A stretch of 5,915 nucleotides of DNA from CAZZBK01 sp964652155 (GTDB lineage: Bacteria; Planctomycetota; Planctomycetia; Pirellulales; PNKZ01): positions 1 through 5,915 of the forward strand of contig CAZZBK010000228.1 of assembly GCA_964652155.1 (NCBI GenBank), in the 5' to 3' direction. Below the pieces are notes generated by a model. That model was not told where the DNA came from. It ran no database searches and saw only the letters and a list, made by a program, of their open reading frames with translations. A program made the position numbers and the translations under genes. Positions 1-5,478 of the stretch are shown here, in pieces; position 1 is the first letter of the stretch, and each line of letters starts with the position of its first letter.

Positions 1-96
1 AGCAGGTTCGCTACCCCGACTGCGAACACGACTTTCCCGACGACATGCGTCAGGAAGCGTATCGGTTCATCGATCGGACCTTCGAGCGGGAGTGAG
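1..96 (+). repeat. Direct repeat, left copy (hydrolase 3' end)
   Basis: These bases match 5153-5248 at 93 of 96 positions in the same orientation. Mismatches are at 56 (A versus G at 5208), 58 (C versus T at 5210) and 92 (G versus T at 5244). Similarity ends one base after the TGA stop. The left limit is the window edge, so the repeat probably extends further left, to the counterpart of about 4936. Offset between copies is 5152 bases. Confidence 0.95.
3..95 (+). CDS. Alpha/beta hydrolase (acetylxylan esterase / dienelactone hydrolase-like), C-terminal end only
   Basis: The window opens inside this gene. Reading from base 3 gives 30 codons and a TGA at 93-95. The visible peptide carries YPDCEHDFPDDMRQ and then an amphipathic FIDRTFERE tail. 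In alpha/beta hydrolases of the acetylxylan-esterase/dienelactone-hydrolase type, the His of a C-terminal 'P(D)C(G/E)HDFP' motif is the catalytic-triad histidine, and I read His at the CEHDFP position that way. Nucleophile and acid residues would lie left of the window, so whether the gene is intact cannot be seen. The same 96 bases recur at 5153-5248 with three substitutions: one silent, one Ala/Val and one Glu/Asp. The longer copy there supports the family assignment. Such enzymes usually remove ester groups from polysaccharides or small esters, but the substrate here is unknown. Confidence 0.72.
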   Translation, partial: QVRYPDCEHDFPDDMRQEAYRFIDRTFERE

Positions 97-256
97 GTGT
101 GACTCGTTGTTGACCGATTCCCGCCAGGGGAAAAAGCTGCACCAACACTTGTCGCTGCTACGTCAATCCATCTTTATAGATGCTCGGATAACCAGCTTAA
201 CAGGCCGAGCAACGCGAGGCCGGTATTATCGGACTCCCGCTGGTCGTCCTACTTAA
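96..256. other. Intergenic stretch with no recognisable gene
   Basis: This segment lies between the hydrolase stop and the in-frame stop (TAA at 254-256) that precedes the transposase remnant. I see no convincing ORF, tRNA, strong hairpin or terminator. It shares no obvious sequence with what follows the second hydrolase copy after 5248. It may hold further decayed transposase sequence, because bases around 250-283 could be read as a frame-broken version of the region before the LPxPVxHWSL motif, but this is weak. Confidence 0.4.
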
Positions 257-505
257 CTTAATGACCTGAACCTCAATAGCCGCTTGCCGAAACCGGTACG
301 GCACTGGTCGCTGGCGACGCTTCGGGAGAAGCTGATCGAGATCGGGGCCATGGTGACGCGATACTCGAAGTACGTGACGTTCCAACTGGCCGAAGTGGCC
401 GTGTCGCGAAATTTGTTCGCGGCCATTCTCAACCGGATCGCACAGCTGGCGATCTCGTTGGCGGAATGCCGGCCTAGGAACAGGATGACGACGAACACGG
501 CTTAG
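257..505 (+). pseudogene. IS1380-family transposase, 3' remnant
   Basis: The frame open from 257 to the TAG at 503-505 encodes about 82 residues. From the TTG at 284 they resemble the C-terminal end of IS1380-family DDE transposases: a segment like LPKPVRHWSLATLREKLIEI, then IGAMVTRYSKYVTFQLAEVA, then VSRNLFAAILNRIAQL. The trio 'HWSLxTLREKL', 'RYVTFQLAEVAV' and 'LFAxIL.RI' is characteristic of that family's tail. A full transposase is roughly 420-480 residues, so at least 80 percent is missing, including the catalytic DDE core. An in-frame TAA at 254-256 ends the frame upstream. No ribosome binding site precedes the TTG, so this is a dead fragment. It lies in the same orientation as the kinase and about 285 bases upstream of it. 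The right end of the element should lie between 506 and about 660, but I cannot place it. Confidence 0.8.
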
Positions 506-779
506 CCCCAAGGGGGAAGGCCTGCGCGGTGTCCGTGTTGCAGGCTGCAAAACAGCCGTTTCGATCGATAATCCAGTCGTGGAAACAAGAGGATCTGAAT
601 CGGGACGAAGAAAACGATGAAAATTCATTTCTCGCTAGATGCGGAGGGAGGGCACGTTGTTAAAATGACGAGCACTTCCGAGCCTGGATCGGTTGAAGCC
701 TCGCGCCATCTGGGGAATCCCGGTTAAGATAATCCCGATTTTCGACCACCGTGATCTTAGTGCCGACGCCTGCTTTTCT
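506..779. other. Non-coding region upstream of the kinase
   Basis: This stretch probably includes the tail of the decayed IS and the kinase promoter. I see two short overlapping inverted repeats, TTGCA/TGCAA (538-542 and 546-550) and GGCTG/CAGCC (543-547 and 553-557). A purine-rich GGAGGGAGGG lies at 643-652. The heptamer AATCCCG occurs twice, at 716-722 and 731-737. A -10-like GATAAT lies at 728-733, but no -35 element sits at a normal distance, so I do not call a promoter. Confidence 0.4.
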
Positions 780-784
780 GAGGT
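780..784 (+). promoter_or_regulatory. Ribosome binding site for the kinase gene
   Basis: GAGGT lies five bases before the ATG at 790. It decides the start between this ATG and the in-frame GTG codons at 751 and 760, which have no such motif. The 13 residues added by the GTG at 751 do not resemble the usual beginning of planctomycete kinases, whereas MSVSIDQLLDSISSLGLVS does. Confidence 0.65.
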
Positions 785-789
785 CGCCG

Positions 790-3700
790 ATGTCCGTCTC
801 CATCGATCAATTGCTCGACAGCATTTCGTCGCTGGGCCTCGTGTCAACCGACGAAGTTGCACAGTGGCGCAACAGCCTCGAAGCGTCACAACAGACCGCC
901 GACGCCGAAGCATTTATTAAGGATCTCGTCCGGCAAGGTCGTCTCACCCGTTATCAAGCCATCAATCTCTACGCGGGACGAGGCCGAGGTTTGGTCTTTG
1001 GCGAGTATCTCGTGCTCGACAATCTGGGCGCGGGGGGCATGGGTCAAGTCTACAAGGCGCAACATCGCCGGATGAAGCGGACCGTCGCGCTGAAGGTGCT
1101 GCCCGCGCATTTGACGTCGACCAAGGCAAACGTCGACCGTTTCTATCAAGAGGTGCAAGTTGCCGCGCGGCTGATCCATCCCAACATCGTGACGGCCTTC
1201 GACTCCGGCGAGGCGCACGGACTGCACTTCCTGGTGATGGAATACGTCGAGGGAAGCGACCTGGGCGCTATTCTCGCCAAGCAAGGAGCGTTGACGGTCG
1301 ATCAAGCAATGAACTGCATCAGCCAGGCGGCCGAAGGCCTCGCCTATGCCCATGCTCAAGGGATTGTGCATCGCGACATCAAGCCGTCGAACTTGCTCAT
1401 CGATCGACAAGCGCGCGTCAAGATTCTCGACATGGGCTTGGCACGGTTGTTGGGCGAGGCTGATCGGCACGACGCCGCGGCCAACCAGGGACTCACCCAA
1501 GACGGGCAGGTCATGGGCACGATCGATTACATGGCCCCCGAGCAGGCCCATGACACGCGGAGCGCCGATTATCGCGCCGATATCTATAGCTTGGGCTGCA
1601 CGCTCTATCGGCTTGTCACAGGCGAGGTCCCTTATCCGGCCGACACGGTCGTCAAGAAGATTCTGTCGCATCGAGAACTCCCCATTCCGTCGCTGCGCGC
1701 CAAGCGGCCCGAAGCGCCAGCCAAGCTCGACGAATTGTTCCAACGCATGTTGGCCAAGCAGCCCGAACAACGATTGCAAAACGTGCGCGAGGTGGCCCAA
1801 ACGTTGCAATTACTGCTTAAAGGAGTTTCCGACGAGGCATCGAGTGTCCACGTGCTGAACGAATCCCCCCAGGACGACGATCTCCAGAGTTTCTTGCGGT
1901 CGCAGAAGCAGATAGCCGGCTCGACGATCGGCGGCGCGGCAGGTTCGTCGATCAAGACGCAGGCGGCGAAGTTGACCGAACCGTCGAGCCCGACGGGGCC
2001 ATTGACCGAGATCGGTCGCGCGCCGGCAAAGTCGCGTCTGCCCCTGGTGGCCGTCGCCGGCGGGCTGGTCGTGTTGCTCGCCGTGGGAGGGTGGTGGGTT
2101 CTGCGCGATCGGCCGAGCCCGATCGTCGCCGAAGAGTTGCCTCCCGCCGCGCCGGTTGTTCCCGCCAGCGCCCCGCCGCCGCCGAAGTCACTTGTCGTAC
2201 CGACGACGCCCAAGTCGGCTCCCAAGACTCTGCCGAGCACGACCGTGGCCAAGGCGACACCGGCGATTATCCCCGAAAAGCCAGCGCCACCCCTGCCGGA
2301 GAAACCGGCTCCCGCGCCGCAACCGACGTCGCCTAGTCCCGCCCCTCCATCGGCCACGTCGATCGCCGTCGCTCCACAAGAGCCGACCGACTTGCTTGCG
2401 CGGATCGATTTGAAACGCGACACCCTTCGCGATGTTTGGAAGCTGGAGAATGGCGCCCTCATCACTCCCGCGACCAACTCGCACCCGGGAGGGATTCAAC
2501 TTCCGGTCGTCCCCGGTAATACGTATCGCCTCCGCATGACGGTCGTCACACCGCAGACTTATGACAATGTTCAATTCGGGATCGTGTTTCCGCTGGACAA
2601 ATTGGAACAATATCTCTTGTTCCATTATCAGCGGGTGAGCACGTTTCATAAAGAGGACCTCTATCTTCCCGAGAATCAATTCGCCACCGCTGCTCGGAAT
2701 CCGCTGATCGCCCAGGGGAAGCACGAGTTGGTCTTCGACGTCGGGCCCGATCGCTGGGCACTGCGTGTCGACGGCGTGCTCGTCGGCTTCTGGCAGGGAG
2801 ACACGGCGAAACTGACCCAAATGAATTATGGCGCCTTACCCCAGCGCAAGAACGACGAACGCCGATTGGTGCTGACCTCTCATGGCGCGAGTTGGCACCT
2901 GACGCGGATTGAATATGCGCCCCTCAAGGTCGAAGAGATTCAACTGGAAGACGCGCACGTGCCGCGCAATTTGCTGGCCGGCGTCGATCTCAAACGGGAC
3001 GCGGTCCAGTCGGAGTGGCAACGCCAGGGCGATCGATTGCGCGGGACGTTCGCCGATCGCGCCCAGTCCGCGTTGATCCTCCCCGGGGCAATCCCCGAAC
3101 GATTCGAGTTGACGGCGCTCGTCGAACGCCAGGCGGCGGTTCCCTTCGAATTGGACATTCCCATCCGCGGTCGCCGTCTGACGTTGCTCACGGACTTTCC
3201 TTACAACGAGCCGCCGCTCTTTGCGACGGGCGTTCCTAACGGACAAGGATCCGTCGGGGGGAGCGGCGACACGCTCTTCAGCAAGAACCCTGTCTTGGTC
3301 CTTCCTGGGCGCTGGAACCAACTCCAGTGGCGGTTCGATCACGATGGCCTGCATTGCACGATCAACGGACGGCGGATCTTGCATTGGAAATACAGTGTAC
3401 ATACACCGAATGTCGGCGCGCGCAGCTTGGAGCAACTTTCCAAACGCTTGACGGACGCCTCCCTCAAGGGCGGCTTCGATCTGGCTCGGATCACAACACG
3501 TCCCTTGAATTGGCAGCCACGAACCGTGCCGTCAACCTCAGACCTGGCTCAGGCCCAGAAGAAAATCCGCTCGGCCAACGCCCCTTCCTACGACAAAACC
3601 GCCACCCCCGAGCTCAAGCAGATTGCGGCTCAAGGATTGTTGCGGGCCGCCGCGTTGGAACAACAGGACCCGGCCTTGCATTTCGCACAACTCGACGCGG

Positions 3701-4854
3701 CGCTGACTCTGGCCGCTGAGGGGGGCGATCTGTGGACGGCGCTGACCACCGTGGAAGATATCACGGTCGTCTATCAAGTCGACGCGCGCGACTACGAGAA
3801 GCGACTCGTGACAACCGCGTTCAAAGCGCCTCGTCCCGCCGCGCAGAAACAACCGTTGGCAGAGACCGCGCTGCGGTTGCTCGACCCGATCGTCTTGAGC
3901 GAACGTTTCGACTTGGCCGCCGAACTGCTCGCCGCCGTCCAGGCCGCGGGAGTCAAGCTCTCGCCGGACGTCATCAAGGAGCTACGCACGCGGGCGGTCG
4001 AGTACAAACAGTGGATTGCCGAGGCCGCTACCGCACGGCAGGCCCGTGAACAATTGGCCCAAGACTCAACCAACGCAGCCGCACATGACGCGCTGGGGCG
4101 CTATCTCGGTCTGGTCGCGATGCAGTGGCACGACGCGGCCGATCATCTCTCGCAAGGAAAAGACACGGCCTGGCGCGAGATCGCCGAGGGAGAGGTTCGC
4201 AATCCAACCGCGCCTGCCGAGCAAGCAGCGCTCGGCGATCGATGGTGGGCGTTGGCCGAGAAAGCCACCGGTGCGCTCAAGGGGTGTTATCAAGAACGGG
4301 CCGACATCTGGTACCGTCGCGCCACGCCCGGCTTGAGCGGCGCCATCAAGACGGTCGTCGACAAGCGGCGGGACCAACTCAACAACCTGCGCAAGACGAC
4401 CGGCGCGGCCTTTGCCCAGCGCCATCCCTGGGACGCCGTCAAGATCGGCGATCATTGGTATCAATACTTCCACGGCAGATACTATTGGGAATCGGCCCAG
4501 CACATCTGCGATCGGCTGGGAGGCTCGCTGGCGATCATTGAGACAGCCGCTGAAAACCAAGCCGTCGGCCAACTCGCGCTCACGGAAGTCAAACGACTCA
4601 CGGGCGAAGAGAAAGCCCAAGTGTTTTTCGGCGGCAGCGACATGGAGACCGAGGGAACGTTTCGCTGGGTGAATGGACAGCCCGTCGCCGGCGGATTCAC
4701 GGCCTGGCAACCTGGCGAACCGGACAATCGCGATGGACGTGAAGACGCAATGTACCTTTATCTGTACTTCACCAACAACAAGTTAAATGTCATGTGGGGA
4801 GATGTTAATGCCCTCGGGGGACTTTCCGGATTCGTCTGCGAATGGGAATGGTGA
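790..4854 (+). CDS. Transmembrane Ser/Thr protein kinase with extracytoplasmic jelly-roll repeats and C-terminal C-type lectin domain
   Basis: The protein has 1354 residues from the ATG at 790. Residues 1-70 form the planctomycete N-terminal module (RQGRLTRYQAINLY). The Hanks-type kinase spans about 72-345 with all key residues: glycine loop GAGGMG 80-85, Lys102 (VALK), Glu121, HRDIKPSN with Asp196, Lys198 and Asn201, a DMG (214-216) in place of DFG, and APE 249-251. Arg195 before Asp196 makes it an RD kinase, so activation-loop phosphorylation is likely. A juxtamembrane linker leads to one transmembrane helix at 417-438. A Pro/Ala/Lys-rich stalk follows (about 441-532) with PEKPAP twice. Two related jelly-roll or LamG-like domains lie at about 533-712 and 726-906. 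A helical domain covers about 917-1202, and a C-type lectin domain 1213-1354. The stalk and everything after it should be extracytoplasmic. The kinase probably phosphorylates cytoplasmic Ser/Thr targets in response to an external, possibly carbohydrate, ligand. The catalytic assignment is firm; ligand and targets are unknown. No partner gene shares an operon with it here. Confidence 0.95.
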   Translation: MSVSIDQLLDSISSLGLVSTDEVAQWRNSLEASQQTADAEAFIKDLVRQGRLTRYQAINLYAGRGRGLVFGEYLVLDNLGAGGMGQVYKAQHRRMKRTVALKVLPAHLTSTKANVDRFYQEVQVAARLIHPNIVTAFDSGEAHGLHFLVMEYVEGSDLGAILAKQGALTVDQAMNCISQAAEGLAYAHAQGIVHRDIKPSNLLIDRQARVKILDMGLARLLGEADRHDAAANQGLTQDGQVMGTIDYMAPEQAHDTRSADYRADIYSLGCTLYRLVTGEVPYPADTVVKKILSHRELPIPSLRAKRPEAPAKLDELFQRMLAKQPEQRLQNVREVAQTLQLLLKGVSDEASSVHVLNESPQDDDLQSFLRSQKQIAGSTIGGAAGSSIKTQAAKLTEPSSPTGPLTEIGRAPAKSRLPLVAVAGGLVVLLAVGGWWVLRDRPSPIVAEELPPAAPVVPASAPPPPKSLVVPTTPKSAPKTLPSTTVAKATPAIIPEKPAPPLPEKPAPAPQPTSPSPAPPSATSIAVAPQEPTDLLARIDLKRDTLRDVWKLENGALITPATNSHPGGIQLPVVPGNTYRLRMTVVTPQTYDNVQFGIVFPLDKLEQYLLFHYQRVSTFHKEDLYLPENQFATAARNPLIAQGKHELVFDVGPDRWALRVDGVLVGFWQGDTAKLTQMNYGALPQRKNDERRLVLTSHGASWHLTRIEYAPLKVEEIQLEDAHVPRNLLAGVDLKRDAVQSEWQRQGDRLRGTFADRAQSALILPGAIPERFELTALVERQAAVPFELDIPIRGRRLTLLTDFPYNEPPLFATGVPNGQGSVGGSGDTLFSKNPVLVLPGRWNQLQWRFDHDGLHCTINGRRILHWKYSVHTPNVGARSLEQLSKRLTDASLKGGFDLARITTRPLNWQPRTVPSTSDLAQAQKKIRSANAPSYDKTATPELKQIAAQGLLRAAALEQQDPALHFAQLDAALTLAAEGGDLWTALTTVEDITVVYQVDARDYEKRLVTTAFKAPRPAAQKQPLAETALRLLDPIVLSERFDLAAELLAAVQAAGVKLSPDVIKELRTRAVEYKQWIAEAATARQAREQLAQDSTNAAAHDALGRYLGLVAMQWHDAADHLSQGKDTAWREIAEGEVRNPTAPAEQAALGDRWWALAEKATGALKGCYQERADIWYRRATPGLSGAIKTVVDKRRDQLNNLRKTTGAAFAQRHPWDAVKIGDHWYQYFHGRYYWESAQHICDRLGGSLAIIETAAENQAVGQLALTEVKRLTGEEKAQVFFGGSDMETEGTFRWVNGQPVAGGFTAWQPGEPDNRDGREDAMYLYLYFTNNKLNVMWGDVNALGGLSGFVCEWEW
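2038..2103 (+). other. Transmembrane helix of the receptor kinase
   Basis: Codons 417-438 encode a run from LPLVAVAGG to GGWWVL, uninterrupted by charge. Lys/Arg lie just before it (AKSR, 413-416) and RDR just after. It separates the kinase half from the proline-rich stalk. The N-in/C-out orientation is inferred from the cytoplasmic kinase and the adhesive domains after it. Confidence 0.85.
2392..2460 (+). repeat. Internal protein repeat, copy 1 (start of jelly-roll-like domain 1)
   Basis: Codons 535-557 read LLA..DLKRD.....W......L. The same pattern with identical spacing recurs 193 codons later at 2971-3039. It marks the start of the first of two homologous extracytoplasmic domains in the kinase. 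Confidence 0.75.
2971..3039 (+). repeat. Internal protein repeat, copy 2 (start of jelly-roll-like domain 2)
   Basis: Codons 728-750 read LLA..DLKRD.....W......L, matching codons 535-557. The rest of the two domains is much more diverged. Each later includes a strand resembling the edge of a LamG-like fold: WALRVDGVLVGFW in copy 1 (656-668) and LHCTINGRRILHW in copy 2 (854-866). Confidence 0.75.
4426..4851 (+). other. C-type lectin-like domain of the kinase
   Basis: Codons 1213-1354 follow the C-type lectin order. An aromatic start (WYQYFHGRYYWESAQHIC) is followed by the 'C..LGG.LA.I....EN' helix (Cys1240). Next come FFGGSDMETEGTFRWVNGQP and WQPGEPDN (Glu1310, Pro1311, Asp1312, Asn1313). WGDV (1336-1339) stands where WND is canonical, and GFVCE (Cys1350) ends the domain. 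Cys1240 and Cys1350 correspond to the conserved long disulfide. The second canonical pair is absent, with Ala1320 where EDC is usual. Calcium and sugar binding are plausible but unproven. Confidence 0.88.
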
Positions 4855-4935
4855 GTTTACGATGTGCCTTCCGTGCGGCAAACATGGCGCTGATGGCATA
4901 CAGCATGGTGCCACATGATTTTCGCTAGGTCGAGG

Positions 4936-5247
4936 TGGACGAGCAATCGGTACATGCCGCTGCTCAAGGAGAAATACGAACTGAACCCCGACCGGGTGCC
5001 GTTCGATTTTTACGAATTGGTCTCGGCATTGGCTCCGCGAGCATTTTTCACCGTGAGCCCATTGCGCGACAGCAACTTCGATTATCGCGGCGTGCAGAAA
5101 GCGATGCCCGAGGTGGCGAAGATTTATTCACTGTACGGAGCACTCGACCAGCAGCAGGTTCGCTACCCCGACTGCGAACACGACTTTCCCGACGACATGC
5201 GTCAGGAGGTGTATCGGTTCATCGATCGGACCTTCGAGCGGGATTGA
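4936..5247 (+). pseudogene. 5'-truncated second copy of the alpha/beta hydrolase (acetylxylan esterase-like) gene
   Basis: From Trp at 4936 the frame gives about 103 residues of hydrolase C-terminus: WTSNRYMPLLKEKYELNPDR, VPFDFYELVSALAPRAFFTV, SPLRDSNFDYRGVQKAMPEV, KIYSLYGALDQQQVRYPDCE, then HDFPDDM and a TGA at 5245-5247. Asp in PLRDSNF and His in CEHDFP would be the acid and histidine of the triad. The nucleophile-serine half is missing. An in-frame TGA at 4891-4893 blocks any longer upstream reading. The first ATG (4915) has no ribosome binding site and adds only seven unrelated residues. Its last 96 bases match 1-96 almost exactly, so this is a duplicated stub of the upstream hydrolase and not an independent enzyme. 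The frame is still open throughout, which suggests the duplication is recent. Confidence 0.75.
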
Positions 5248-5248
5248 G
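5153..5248 (+). repeat. Direct repeat, right copy (hydrolase 3' end)
   Basis: Counterpart of bases 1-96 (93 of 96 identical, same orientation). The repeat surely continues left of 5153 to about 4936, but the matching part of the other copy is outside the window. Right of 5248 the two flanks are unrelated. Confidence 0.95.
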
Positions 5249-5268
5249 TGCCCGTCAGCTTCAAACAA

Positions 5269-5478
5269 ATGGATAAGGCGATGGAACCAAATCAAGAATC
5301 GATCGAAGACTATGATCCCTCGATTCGAGCAGAATGGCTTGCACTGGCGAAAAAAAGGATGGAGCAACTCAAGACCGGTGAGGTGGTCGGCATTCCAGCT
5401 GACGAAGCATTCCGGTCCCTGATGGACGTGCTCCGCAGCGCCGATCGTCACGGCCGAGGCGGTCTCTCGGCGAGGTAG
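5269..5478 (+). CDS. Small protein resembling the C-terminal half of an Unstab_antitox / TIGR02574 addiction-module antitoxin, probably orphan or truncated
   Basis: The ORF ends at the TAG at 5476-5478. The start is uncertain. ATG 5269 gives 69 residues, ATG 5281 gives 65 with a weak GGA upstream, and a GTG at 5248 directly abuts the hydrolase stop. The core SIRAEWLALAKKRMEQLKTG followed by EVVGIPADEAFRSL matches the 'aW..e...R..el.sG.v.giP.eevf..l' pattern of the C-terminal half of that antitoxin family. This part normally wraps and inhibits a RelE/ParE-type toxin. The usual N-terminal half with an 'LP..ER.ELAE.L' helix is missing; hydrolase stub sequence stands directly upstream. No toxin gene follows, since the next gene is convergent and overlaps the tail by 31 bases. 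It may be a leftover of a toxin-antitoxin module cut by the rearrangement, or a small protein of unrelated function. Family likeness is by pattern only. Confidence 0.55.
   Translation: MDKAMEPNQESIEDYDPSIRAEWLALAKKRMEQLKTGEVVGIPADEAFRSLMDVLRSADRHGRGGLSAR

Noticed and set aside
197..628. Minus-strand 143-codon ORF over the IS remnant
   Set aside because: Its Arg/Pro/Ser-rich composition is that of a reverse-strand shadow in GC-rich DNA, and the plus strand there has clear transposase similarity.
665..727. Twenty-codon leader ORF (ATG 665 to TAA 725-727) ahead of the kinase, with GGAGGGAGGG upstream
   Set aside because: The purine-rich motif ends 12 bases before the ATG, which is too far for a good site, and the peptide shows no regulatory codon run.
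693..733. Promoter with GATAAT (728-733) and TTGAAG (693-698)
   Set aside because: The spacer would be 29 bases, far from the usual 16-18, and no other -35 element fits.
751..789. GTG starts at 751 and 760 for the kinase
   Set aside because: They lack a ribosome binding site and add residues unlike the family. ATG 790 has GAGGT at the right distance and a typical kinase N-terminus.
886..1809. Minus-strand 307-codon ORF inside the kinase gene
   Set aside because: It is antisense to the kinase catalytic domain, whose motifs are all intact, and has no recognisable domain.
4894..4913. TGGCA/TGCCA inverted repeat after the kinase as a terminator
   Set aside because: It has only a five-pair stem with a ten-base loop and no T tract after it.
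1..5248. Direct repeat read as a transposition target-site duplication
   Set aside because: At 96 bases or more, probably about 310, it is far longer than the duplications of a few bases made by IS elements, so a segmental duplication is more likely.
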